Below, one piece after another: positions 47,143 to 55,026 of a stretch of DNA of 64,000 bases. The notes beneath the pieces were generated by a model. That model saw only the letters and a program-made list of their open reading frames with translations. It did not search any database and had not been told where the DNA came from. Origin of the DNA: Chromatiales bacterium (GTDB lineage: Bacteria; Pseudomonadota; Gammaproteobacteria; Chromatiales; Chromatiaceae); contig JANQRK010000029.1 of NCBI GenBank assembly GCA_028284585.1, positions 62,001-126,000 on the forward strand, written 5' to 3'. A program made the translations under genes and the position numbers. The first letter of the stretch is position 1; each line of letters opens with the position of its first letter.

Positions 47143-48012
47143 TCAAGGTGCTGGTACTGCCAGTATGGGTAGTCCGGGGCTGCGCAGCAGCTGGTCGGTT
47201 CGGCTACCGCTGAGGCGTCTTAGCGGCCCAAGCCGATCTCTACTGAAAATCACAATCAGGCTGGCGTCGAGTGCGCGTGCCGCGTTTCCGATGCCGGCTA
47301 GGAGTTCGCCTTCGTATGTCTCATGGCGCCACTGGATACCAGGCCGTTGTGGGAGCAGAGGCGCTGAGTTGGAGTCCTCGGTATCGAGTAAGACCACCTC
47401 GGCCTCATTGCCGCCTGCCAGTATGGGCAGCCATTCCTTGAGATAGCTGAGCGCGGGCCGCCAATCTTGACCAGGGTCGAGCGCGCATAGCACCCGGCGC
47501 AGTTGTGAGCCGCCGGTCTGTGGGTCGACGAAGCCGTGATGACCTTTGGGCAACATGAGCGTATGGCTCTTGGTCAGGTGGCTGACATGGTCTGCGACCG
47601 ACGGATTGAACAGTCGTGCGAGTCCAGTGCGGCCTTCGCTAGCCATCACTAACAGATCGGTAGGATGCTTACGCAGATAATCTGTTATGCCCAGGCGTGG
47701 GCTGAGGTCACGCATCGCCATCTTCGCGACCTCGACGTTCAGTGTTTGAGCGACCGCTGTGCGCGGTGCGCCTTCGGGTATTAAACCCCATTCCGCGAGT
47801 GTCTCGCGCACTCCAGGGAAGCGATCCCAGGGTACGGCATCGCGGCTCTCTGGCCCGGTATGCAACAGCGTTAGTCGGGCCTGATACGACACGGCGAAGG
47901 CCAATCCATGATAGAAGGCACGTTCACTCTGTGTCGAGAAATCTGTGGTTACCAGGATTCGAGGGGTGATCTGGCCTACTTCATACATTGTGCTTTTCAT
48001 TGCTACGTACAT
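47143..48012 (-). CDS. Tandem universal stress protein (UspE-like)
   Basis: A 289-residue protein made of two UspA-type domains. The first begins PRILVTTDFSTQSERAFYHGLAFA and ends with LLVMASEGRTGLARLFNPSVADHVSHLTKSHTLMLP, which has a G-x-x-G type nucleotide pattern. The second starts LRRVLCALDPGQDW and ends SLIVIFSRDRLGPLRRLSGSRTDQLLRSPGLPILAVP. Tandem Usp proteins bind ATP or other ligands and support survival under stress; the specific trigger is unknown. Three in-frame ATG codons (48012, 48000, 47988) lack good binding sites, so the N terminus is uncertain. It diverges from the CPCC protein gene. Confidence 0.88.
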   Translation of the reverse strand: MYVAMKSTMYEVGQITPRILVTTDFSTQSERAFYHGLAFAVSYQARLTLLHTGPESRDAVPWDRFPGVRETLAEWGLIPEGAPRTAVAQTLNVEVAKMAMRDLSPRLGITDYLRKHPTDLLVMASEGRTGLARLFNPSVADHVSHLTKSHTLMLPKGHHGFVDPQTGGSQLRRVLCALDPGQDWRPALSYLKEWLPILAGGNEAEVVLLDTEDSNSAPLLPQRPGIQWRHETYEGELLAGIGNAARALDASLIVIFSRDRLGPLRRLSGSRTDQLLRSPGLPILAVPAP

Positions 48013-48081
48013 GATTGTACTCTGTCTTCGTATAGCCGACAGGTCGTAAGATCACCAGGTGACCCGCCGCCGGGAGCATTT

Positions 48082-48474
48082 GTGTATTCCAATAAGTTTC
48101 CATGTCCGTGTTGCGGGCACCGAGTCTTTGATCATCAACCTGGCTTCAATCAGCTGTGTCCGATCTGCGGTTGGGAAGACAGTCTCGATCAGTTGCGTTT
48201 CCCGACCATGCCCGGTAGCGCCAATCATGTGAGCTTGGTCGAGGCACAGCAGAACTACGTCAGCCGTGGTAGCGCTGAGCGGCGCAAACAAGGTCAGACG
48301 CGGCGGCCGTTTGAAGGCGAACCGCGCGATGAACAATGGCGTCCGGTGGATATTCGGCGCGACAACATCGAGCATCCGCAGCGTGGCCAAAAATATGCAG
48401 ACTCTTATCCCTACTACGACACCACGGTGCTGTATTATTGGCGATCGACGTACTGGCGACGCGTCGTCGGCTGA
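48082..48474 (+). CDS. CPCC family cysteine-rich protein, probably zinc binding
   Basis: A small protein of about 130 residues with the CPCC domain: FPCPCCGHRVFDHQPGFNQLCPICGWED, where five Cys (residues 8, 10, 11, 26, 29) can bind zinc. The rest is polar, ending in an aromatic tail YPYYDTTVLYYWRSTYWRR. The function of the family is unknown. The start is probably GTG 48082, which has CGGGAG five bases upstream; the frame is open to 47908 but that part overlaps the divergent stress-protein gene. Its stop codon lies in a palindrome shared with srkA. Confidence 0.72.
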   Translation: MYSNKFPCPCCGHRVFDHQPGFNQLCPICGWEDSLDQLRFPTMPGSANHVSLVEAQQNYVSRGSAERRKQGQTRRPFEGEPRDEQWRPVDIRRDNIEHPQRGQKYADSYPYYDTTVLYYWRSTYWRRVVG

Positions 48475-48488
48475 CACGCGTTGTCAGC
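48470..48488. terminator. Palindrome covering both stop codons of the convergent CPCC and srkA genes
   Basis: GCTGACA (48470-48476) and TGTCAGC (48482-48488) pair perfectly around five bases. The TGA stops of both genes fall symmetrically inside the arms. No T-tract is present on either strand, so terminator function in both directions is only possible. Confidence 0.4.
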
Positions 48489-49464
48489 ACAGGCGCAACG
48501 GTGCCTCGTGCAACAGGGTGTTAACTTGTTGTTCGAGGTCATGGACATGCTGCGACCAATAGTGGGTTGAAGCCACCCAGCCGAATGCCGCCGGAAAGGC
48601 GGGGTCCGACCAGCGTTTCGCCAACCAGCCGCTGTAGTGCACCATGCGTAGCGCACGCAAGGGTTCGATCAACGCCAACTCCCGCGGGTCAAAGTCACGG
48701 AACATTTGGTAGCCATCTAGCATAGCGCTTAGCTGCAGGGTTCGCTCGCTGCGGTCGCCGTTCAGTAGCATCCATAGATCCTGTATTGCCGGGCCGTTCC
48801 GACAGTCGTCCATATCGACAAAGTGCGGGCCCTGGTCGGTCCACAGGATATTGCCGTGATGGCAGTCCCCATGTAGGCGAATCGCGGTTACACCGGTCTC
48901 GGTGAGCCGACGTTCGATGAGCGTCAGTAGGCATTCGCTGGTTTTGGCATAGCCGTCGCGTGCTTGTGCAGGCAGCAGCTCGCTGCCAAGGACTTGTTCG
49001 CGTGCACTCCAACCCATGTCGCCAACGTTCAGCGTCGGGCGATGAACAAAGGGCTCGGTCTGGCCGGCTAAGTGCAGCCGACCGATAAACCGACCGATCC
49101 ATTCCAGCTGATCGAGATCCCCAGGCTCCGGGGCGCGGCCGCCGCGGCGCTCGAACAAGGTGAATCGGAATCCCTGGTGCGAGAACAATGCACGCCCGTC
49201 GCGGTGTCGCCAAGGTGCGACTACCGGGATTTCCAAGGCGGCCAGTTGGGTGGCAAAGTCATGCTCTTCATCGATCTGCCCGTCGTACCAGCGATCGGGT
49301 CGATAGAACTTCGCGACCATCGGGGGCTGTCCGTCCAGGCCGACTTGAAACACTCGGTTCTCATAACTGTTGAGTGCCATGAGATGGCCGTCGGGCGATT
49401 GCCCCACGGCGGCAACCGCATCCAGGATCAGGTCAGGCGAGAGCCGTTCATAGGGGTGGTTCAA
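48484..49464 (-). CDS. srkA: Stress response kinase SrkA (YihE family)
   Basis: A 326-residue kinase of the choline/aminoglycoside kinase fold. In E. coli YihE/SrkA is a serine/threonine kinase that protects from stress-induced death. The sequence has the start MNHPYERLSPDLILDAVAAVG, the nucleotide-binding lysine in PPMVAKFYRP, the catalytic loop RLHGDCHHGNILW and the metal motif FVDMDDCRNGPAIQDLWML. Length equals the E. coli protein (328). It is transcribed alone towards the CPCC gene; upstream lies purC's 3' end at 138 bases. Confidence 0.94.
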   Translation of the reverse strand: MNHPYERLSPDLILDAVAAVGQSPDGHLMALNSYENRVFQVGLDGQPPMVAKFYRPDRWYDGQIDEEHDFATQLAALEIPVVAPWRHRDGRALFSHQGFRFTLFERRGGRAPEPGDLDQLEWIGRFIGRLHLAGQTEPFVHRPTLNVGDMGWSAREQVLGSELLPAQARDGYAKTSECLLTLIERRLTETGVTAIRLHGDCHHGNILWTDQGPHFVDMDDCRNGPAIQDLWMLLNGDRSERTLQLSAMLDGYQMFRDFDPRELALIEPLRALRMVHYSGWLAKRWSDPAFPAAFGWVASTHYWSQHVHDLEQQVNTLLHEAPLRLC

Positions 49465-49602
49465 GGCACTGGTGACTTATGGGGCCCGGCATCGTTGTCG
49501 GCCAGGCCCGACACCGTCGGCGATGCGTAGGGTGTTGCTTGCCAGTAGTCTACGGCATCGAGTAAAGCGGAGCTTGGGCATATGTTCGTGGCTCATCCCC
49601 TT

Positions 49603-50487
49603 TCAGTGGCTGGTCAACCGTGCTTCGGCTTCGCGGTACTTCTCGGCGGTCTTGGCGATGATTTCTGCGGGCAGTGTCGGTCCCGGGGGGGTCTTGTCCC
49701 AGTCGAGGGTATCCAGGTAGTCGCGGACAAACTGCTTGTCAAAGCTGGGCGGGCTGCGGCCTGGCTGGTATTGGTCAGCTGGCCAGAACCGTGACGAATC
49801 TGGTGTAAGCACCTCATCGATCAGGTGCAGACGGCCGGCGGGGTCTAGACCGAACTCAAACTTGGTGTCGGCAATGATAATGCCACACTGTTGTGCATGG
49901 GCCGCCGCTTCCTGGTAGAGACGCAGGCTGGTGTCGCGTACCTCGGCGGCGAGTTCCGAGCCGATCAGTTTGGCCGTGTCCGCGAACTCGATGTTCTGAT
50001 CGTGCGCGCCAACCGCTGCCTTGGTCGAAGGCGTGTAGAGTGATTCGGGCAGTCGGTCGGCGATGCGTAGCCCCGGCGGCAAAGAAGTACCGCAGATGCA
50101 GCGGTTTGCCTGATAGTCCTTCCAGCCAGAGCCGATCAAATAGCCACGTACTATGGCTTCGACAGGTAGTGGTTCGAGTCGCTTCACCACCATCGCGCGA
50201 TCGCCCAATCGGACCTGTTCGGCGGCGTCGCTTACCACATCAGCGAGCACCAGATCGCTAAGGTGGTTGGGTGCGATGTTGCGGGTCCGTTCGAACCAAT
50301 ATCGAGCAACCCGAGTCAACACTTCGCCTTTGCCAGGGATCGGCTGCGGTAATACGACATCGAACGCAGACAGCCGATCACTAGTGACGATTAATAGGTT
50401 GTCCGCGTCGATTTCGTAGATGTCGCGGACCTTGCCACGATTGAGCAGCCTAAGGCCGGCGATATCGGATTGGTACAGCGCGCGCAT
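49603..50487 (-). CDS. purC: Phosphoribosylaminoimidazole-succinocarboxamide synthase
   Basis: PurC ligates aspartate to CAIR with ATP in purine synthesis. The 294-residue protein has the start [66 protein letters not shown], and the later [33 protein letters not shown]. It is of the longer type (about 295 residues) seen in many gammaproteobacteria and yeast rather than the short E. coli form. It is not grouped with other purine genes here. Confidence 0.96.
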   Translation of the reverse strand: MRALYQSDIAGLRLLNRGKVRDIYEIDADNLLIVTSDRLSAFDVVLPQPIPGKGEVLTRVARYWFERTRNIAPNHLSDLVLADVVSDAAEQVRLGDRAMVVKRLEPLPVEAIVRGYLIGSGWKDYQANRCICGTSLPPGLRIADRLPESLYTPSTKAAVGAHDQNIEFADTAKLIGSELAAEVRDTSLRLYQEAAAHAQQCGIIIADTKFEFGLDPAGRLHLIDEVLTPDSSRFWPADQYQPGRSPPSFDKQFVRDYLDTLDWDKTPPGPTLPAEIIAKTAEKYREAEARLTSH

Positions 50488-50882
50488 GCCGTGCCCAGGA
50501 GTTGGCGGCCGACTAGTATAGCGTTATGGCCAGTTTACTTGCAGGCGCGAACCGGCGGGTGCTCTACGCTCGCGCGCAGTGTTGCAGCGGGCCCCGAGCT
50601 CACCCGGAGGGCGGATGATTGGAGTGAGCGGTCAGGCGATGGTCTAGGCCGGGATGATTTGCACAATATTCGGTGGTGGAGGTAAAGGTTGTTACCAGAC
50701 ACTGTGGGATGGATCCGGGCCGGGTGTCTTGTGAAGTTATTCACATCAGTGATGTCTGCCAGTTTGCCGCTGCGAGCGTCAATTCCTCGACAATCTGTAA
50801 TATTGCGGCGCAAGGCGATGAAAAACAAGGATTTCCTGGGACCTGCTGGCAAGGCTAGAAGGCGCTGATAGGGAGTAGGTGA
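50488..50882. other. Intergenic region between purC and the Sel1 gene
   Basis: This 395-base gap separates divergent genes. I find no gene I can support; an open frame at 50673-50858 lacks a recognisable motif. A short inverted repeat ACATCA-G-TGATGT lies at 50743-50755 and could be an operator half-site pair, but it has no known match. Promoters for purC and the Sel1 gene presumably lie here without clear consensus hexamers. Confidence 0.4.
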
Positions 50883-51452
50883 ATGCTGCGCAAACAATTC
50901 ACAGAGTTTTCCACAGGGTGCTGGCGCGATCTCTGGCGGCGGCGCGCGGCTGCTATGGCCCTAGTCAGCCTGGTGCTCACTTCGGCCGGAGGGGTGGCGG
51001 CGAACGATTCGCCGGGAGCCGCGAGCAGGGATTTCGTGGGCAGTGCCGAGGAGCTGCGTACCCGTGCCGAGGCGGGCGACCCTTGGGCCCAGCTCAATCT
51101 CGGTGCGGCATTTGACCGTGGCATGGCAGGCTTGCCCCTCGACCCGGTGCGCGCGGTTGCCTGGTACCGGCGTGCAGCGGAGGCTGGATTGGCCGAGGCC
51201 CAGTTCAATCTGGCGCACTCTTTGGTCACCGGCAGCGGAACACGGCGCGATACCGCCGCGGGCTTGCGGTGGATGCTGCGCGCCGCGGCACAGAATTTGC
51301 CGAGTGCCCAATACCTCGCTGGCGTGATGCATGCCGAGGGTCTTGGCACAGCCCCGGACGTCGCTCAGGCGATCATCTGGCTCGAGCGTGCCTCGGGCAA
51401 CGGCAACCAGGATGCTGCCCGCCTGCTGACGCGCTTGCGAGCTGCCGACTGA
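50883..51452 (+). CDS. Sel1-like repeat protein, probably exported
   Basis: A 189-residue protein with an N-terminal signal-like stretch (arginine-rich start followed by AAAMALVSLVLTSAGGVAA) and about three Sel1 (SLR) repeats of 36 residues: AEAGDPWAQLNLGAAFDRG, AEAGLAEAQFNLAHSLVTG and AAQNLPSAQYLAGVMHAEG, then NGNQDAARLLTRL. Such alpha-solenoids mediate protein contacts, often in the periplasm. The partner is unknown. GGGAGTAGGTGA precedes the ATG. typA follows after 79 bases with its own -10-like sequence, so the two may not be co-transcribed. Confidence 0.82.
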   Translation: MLRKQFTEFSTGCWRDLWRRRAAAMALVSLVLTSAGGVAANDSPGAASRDFVGSAEELRTRAEAGDPWAQLNLGAAFDRGMAGLPLDPVRAVAWYRRAAEAGLAEAQFNLAHSLVTGSGTRRDTAAGLRWMLRAAAQNLPSAQYLAGVMHAEGLGTAPDVAQAIIWLERASGNGNQDAARLLTRLRAAD

Positions 51453-51494
51453 CTGCGATTGCCCGTGGGCGTATCGCCATGCCCTCGGCACGGG

Positions 51495-51500
51495 TATAAT
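51495..51500 (+). promoter_or_regulatory. Candidate -10 hexamer of typA
   Basis: TATAAT preceded by CGGG lies 31 bases before the typA start codon. No clear -35 hexamer is found at normal spacing. The position between the Sel1 gene and typA makes it a sensible independent promoter, but only one element is visible. Confidence 0.45.
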
Positions 51501-51531
51501 CGCGCGCCCCGCTGAGCCAGGGCGAGTCCCA

Positions 51532-53343
51532 GTGATCCAAAATCTGCGCAACATCGCGATCATCGCGCATGTCGACCACGGCAAGACGACCTTGGTCGAT
51601 GAGCTACTGAAACAGTCCGGGACCCTCGGTGAGCGCTTCGGCACTGTCGAACGAGTAATGGACTCTAACGACCAAGAGAAGGAACGTGGTATCACGATCC
51701 TGGCCAAAAACACCGCGATCCGCTGGCAAGACTATCGGATAAATATCGTGGATACGCCGGGGCATGCCGACTTCGGAGGCGAGGTCGAGCGTGTGCTGTC
51801 GATGGTAGATTCGGTATTGCTGCTGGTCGATGCCCAAGAGGGCCCGATGCCGCAGACCCGCTTCGTCACCCAAAAGGCGTTCATACATGGCCTGCGGCCG
51901 ATCGTCGTAGTCAACAAGATCGACAAACCAGGTGCCCGACCCGACTGGGTAATCGACCAGGTCTTCGAGTTGTTCGACAATCTCGGCGCCAGCGATGCCC
52001 AGCTCGATTTCCCGATCATCTATGCGTCGGCGATCAACGGCCATGCTTCGACCGATGATGGCGTCAGCGATGGCGATATGACGCCACTATTTCAGGCGAT
52101 CGTCGATCACTGTCCGTTACCTGAGGTCGATCCGCATGGCCCGCTGCAGATGCAAGTCTCGAACCTGGATTACAACAGCTATGTCGGCGCGATCGCAGTG
52201 GGCCGCGTGACCCGCGGCAGTGTTCGCCCAAACCAGCAGGTGATTGTGGTCAAGTATGACGGTGAGCAGTACAAGGCGAAGGTTGGCCTGGTTTATGGTT
52301 ATCTCGGCCTACAGCGCCACGAGATCGACCAGGCCGATGCCGGCGACATCATCGCGATCACTGGCATCGAGGCGCCCAATGTCTCGGATACCCTGTGCGA
52401 TCCGAACCAGGTCGAGGCGCTACCGCCGCTGACTGTGGACGAGCCGACGGTTTCGATGACCTTTCAGGTGAACGCATCGCCGTTCGCTGGGCGCGACGGC
52501 AAGTATCTGACCTCGCGCCAACTGAAAGAGCGTCTCGAGCGCGAGCTGATCCACAATGTCGCTTTGCGTGTCGAGGAGGGGACAGATCCAGAAAAATTCA
52601 AGGTCTCGGGTCGTGGAGAGTTGCATCTGTCGGTATTGCTCGAGTCGATGCGTCGCGAGGGTTTCGAGCTGGCCGTATCGCGCCCGGAGGTGATTTTTCG
52701 GGAAGTCGAGGGCGAGGTCTGTGAGCCCTACGAACAGCTCACGGTCGACGTAGAAGAACAACATCAAGGCGCAATTATGGAAGCGCTGGGGGCCCGTAAG
52801 GGCGATTTGCGCGACATGCAGCCGGACGGCCAGGGCCGCGTACGTCTGGATTACATTATCCCCTCACGCGGTCTGATCGGTTTTCAGACCGAATTCATGA
52901 CCACAACCTCTGGCACAGGTCTGATCTACCATGTGTTTGATCACTATGGTGCCGCACAGAAGGGTGGAATCGCGCCGCGCAAGAATGGAGTCCTGATCTC
53001 GAATGGTGGCGGCAAGGTGCTTGGCTATGCGCTGATGAATCTGCAGGAGCGCGGGCGCCTATTCACAACGCCTGGTGATGAGGTTTACGAGGGACAGATC
53101 GTCGGCATTCACGTGCGCGACAATGATCTGACGGTCAATCCTCTGAAGGCCAAGCAGCTGACCAACGTCCGCGCCGCGGGTAAAGACGATGCGGTGATGC
53201 TCACGCCACCCATCCGGCTTTCACTGGAACAAGCACTGGAGTTCATCGAAGACGACGAACTGGTAGAAGTGACGCCCGGCGCTATTCGCTTGCGCAAGCG
53301 CTTCCTGAAGGAGCACGAACGCAAACGCGCGGCGCGCGGCTAG
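51532..53343 (+). CDS. typA: Ribosome-associated GTPase TypA/BipA
   Basis: TypA is an elongation-factor-like GTPase that binds ribosomes and matters for ribosome assembly and for growth under stress or at low temperature. The 603-residue protein starts [25 protein letters not shown] (G1), has the switch [28 protein letters not shown] (G3), [14 protein letters not shown] (G4), the EF-Tu-like domain 2, EF-G-like domains and the BipA-specific C-terminal region [33 protein letters not shown]. Its GTG start matches E. coli. The stop TAG (53341-53343) is part of the CTAG border of inverted-repeat element B. Confidence 0.97.
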   Translation: MIQNLRNIAIIAHVDHGKTTLVDELLKQSGTLGERFGTVERVMDSNDQEKERGITILAKNTAIRWQDYRINIVDTPGHADFGGEVERVLSMVDSVLLLVDAQEGPMPQTRFVTQKAFIHGLRPIVVVNKIDKPGARPDWVIDQVFELFDNLGASDAQLDFPIIYASAINGHASTDDGVSDGDMTPLFQAIVDHCPLPEVDPHGPLQMQVSNLDYNSYVGAIAVGRVTRGSVRPNQQVIVVKYDGEQYKAKVGLVYGYLGLQRHEIDQADAGDIIAITGIEAPNVSDTLCDPNQVEALPPLTVDEPTVSMTFQVNASPFAGRDGKYLTSRQLKERLERELIHNVALRVEEGTDPEKFKVSGRGELHLSVLLESMRREGFELAVSRPEVIFREVEGEVCEPYEQLTVDVEEQHQGAIMEALGARKGDLRDMQPDGQGRVRLDYIIPSRGLIGFQTEFMTTTSGTGLIYHVFDHYGAAQKGGIAPRKNGVLISNGGGKVLGYALMNLQERGRLFTTPGDEVYEGQIVGIHVRDNDLTVNPLKAKQLTNVRAAGKDDAVMLTPPIRLSLEQALEFIEDDELVEVTPGAIRLRKRFLKEHERKRAARG

Positions 53344-53607
53344 TGGCCCAAGCGGATAATTCTGTAACGCTCAGAGCCACAGTGCGAACGCGAATCAAGG
53401 CGCGTTTCGCAGGCAATGGCCGCGCCCTTGGCAAGAAACGCAACACGGAGTCGCGCTCGCACAGTGGCTCCCAAAGGACCAGGGCACAAGCACCGTGGGC
53501 TGTGTTGCCGTCCTTTGAGAGGGCCTGCCGTTCCCGGCGGACTGCGCCTTGTCCACAATGCTTGTGCCGTGGCTGAGCGTTACAGAATTATCCGCTTGGC
53601 CCACTAG
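53340..53607. mobile_element. MITE-like element B, 260 bp between CTAG repeats
   Basis: CTAG at 53340-53343 and at 53604-53607 flank inverted repeats of 35-37 bases. Inside the CTAG the left arm begins TGGCCCAAGCGGATAATTC and the right arm, read in reverse complement, TGGGCCAAGCGGATAATTC; they differ by one base and a two-base indel. Further nested inverted repeats occur inside (for example GCGTTTC/GAAACGC and AAAGGAC/GTCCTTT). There is no transposase frame. The left CTAG forms the typA stop. The sequence is unrelated to element A except for size and borders. Confidence 0.87.
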
Positions 53608-53656
53608 GCGCAGGCTATGCCTTGGCCGAGGGGGAATCGCGCTAGACTGCAAGCCT

Positions 53657-54607
53657 ATGAAAGATCTGTACCCCGAGATCCTGCCCTATCGCACCCAGAA
53701 CCTAGCGGTCGATGACCGACATACCCTGTATCTCGAGGAGGTTGGGAATCCAAATGGCCTACCAGCGCTGTTCTTGCATGGCGGGCCGGGCGCTGGCTGC
53801 GAGCCCTACCATCGACGCTTTTTCGATCCGCGGCGCTACCGCCTGGTCTTGTTCGATCAGCGAGGTGCTGGACGTTCGACCCCGCATGCTGATTTGACCG
53901 ACAACACGACCTGGGACTTGGTGGCCGACATCGAGAGGATTCGGGAATATCTGGGAATCGATCGCTGGTTGGTGTTTGGTGGCTCTTGGGGATCGACCCT
54001 GGCGTTGGTCTATGCCGAAACTCACCCGGAGAGGGTGCGGGCGCTGGTACTGCGCGGTATTTTCCTATGCCGCCCGGATGAGATCACCTGGTTCTATCAG
54101 CGCGGTACCAGTCGCTTGTTCCCCGATTATTGGGAAGACTTCGTCAGCCCGATCGATCCTGCTGAGCGTGACGATCTGCTCTCCGCCTTCTATCGACGGC
54201 TGACCGGTAAAGATGAACTGCGCCGCTTGGCTGCCGCGAAGGCCTGGTCGGTCTGGGAGGGGCGGACGGCGACCTTGCTGCCGGATGACAGCGTCGCAGC
54301 GCATTTTGCGAACTCCCACGTGGCCTTGAGCATGGCTCGGATCGAGTGTCACTATTTTGTAAATAGCGCGTTTTTGCAGCCCAACCAATTGCTCGAGAAT
54401 GTCGCGCGCCTCGTAGACATTCCAGGTGTGATCGTGCACGGGCGCTACGATGTGATCTGTCCGCTCGAAAACGCATGGCAGTTACACCAAGCATGGGCTG
54501 GTAGCGAGTTGTCGATTATCGCTGGGGCGGGGCATTCGGCGGCGGAACCCGCGACCCGGGCCCGTCTGGTCGAAGCGACGGATTTTTTTGCGAACGTGTC
54601 TGGCTAA
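53657..54607 (+). CDS. pip: Proline iminopeptidase
   Basis: An alpha/beta hydrolase (family S33) that removes N-terminal proline from peptides. The 316-residue protein starts MKDLYPEILPYRTQNLAVDDRHTLYLEEVGNP and has the oxyanion region FLHGGPGAGCEPYHRRFFDP, DQRGAGRSTPHA, the nucleophile elbow VFGGSWGSTLAL, the Asp in VHGRYDVICP and the His in GAGHSAAEP, completing the Ser-Asp-His triad. The start ATG 53657 fits the family; the open frame further upstream crosses element B and is not conserved. It is likely cytoplasmic. Confidence 0.94.
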   Translation: MKDLYPEILPYRTQNLAVDDRHTLYLEEVGNPNGLPALFLHGGPGAGCEPYHRRFFDPRRYRLVLFDQRGAGRSTPHADLTDNTTWDLVADIERIREYLGIDRWLVFGGSWGSTLALVYAETHPERVRALVLRGIFLCRPDEITWFYQRGTSRLFPDYWEDFVSPIDPAERDDLLSAFYRRLTGKDELRRLAAAKAWSVWEGRTATLLPDDSVAAHFANSHVALSMARIECHYFVNSAFLQPNQLLENVARLVDIPGVIVHGRYDVICPLENAWQLHQAWAGSELSIIAGAGHSAAEPATRARLVEATDFFANVSG

Positions 54608-54654
54608 GATCGATTTGCGCCGTGGTGTGGTTAGGTCGCGTTTGCCTGGTGTGC

Positions 54655-55026
54655 TCAGACGGCACCGGCGAGCTGATCGAGCAGTGCCCGAAGGGCGTCG
54701 ACATCGGTGGAGCCGATATCGATTGTCTCGAGTCCGGCCCAGTATTCATCGGGGCTGTTGGCGGGAGTGCACCAAAGGATCTTGACACCCATGGGTATCG
54801 AGCCGCCACCCAGTTCGGTCGGCGTCTGTATTTTTAATTGCAGGATGCCGTCGGTGAATAGCTGGCGCGTGCTGATCAGCATCATTCCACCGAGTGAGAG
54901 ATTACCGATGATCCCGAGTGGCTCCTCGTCGAGACAGTTGATCGCCTGCAAGCCCATTGCATAGGCATCGATTCTGTTACTTTTGCGGCGTTCGTCCACG
55001 TTTACCCCTGGTCCAAAATCAGCCAT
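54655..55026 (-). CDS. PilZ domain protein
   Basis: A 123-residue protein with a single PilZ domain. The c-di-GMP signature is nearly intact: an arginine-rich start VDERRKSNRIDA (RxxxR), then IIGNLSLGGMMLIS in the position of D/NxSxxG. The remaining beta-barrel has IQTPTELGGGSIPMGVKILWCTP and EYWAGLETIDI. c-di-GMP binding is therefore plausible. Its start overlaps the stop of the DUF1631 gene by eight bases, indicating coupled expression and probably related functions. It is remote from the pil genes in this window. Confidence 0.87.
   Translation of the reverse strand: MADFGPGVNVDERRKSNRIDAYAMGLQAINCLDEEPLGIIGNLSLGGMMLISTRQLFTDGILQLKIQTPTELGGGSIPMGVKILWCTPANSPDEYWAGLETIDIGSTDVDALRALLDQLAGAV

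Noticed and set aside
53343-53576. Coding frame inside element B
   Set aside because: The translation is low-complexity and lies within inverted-repeat DNA; no transposase motif is visible.
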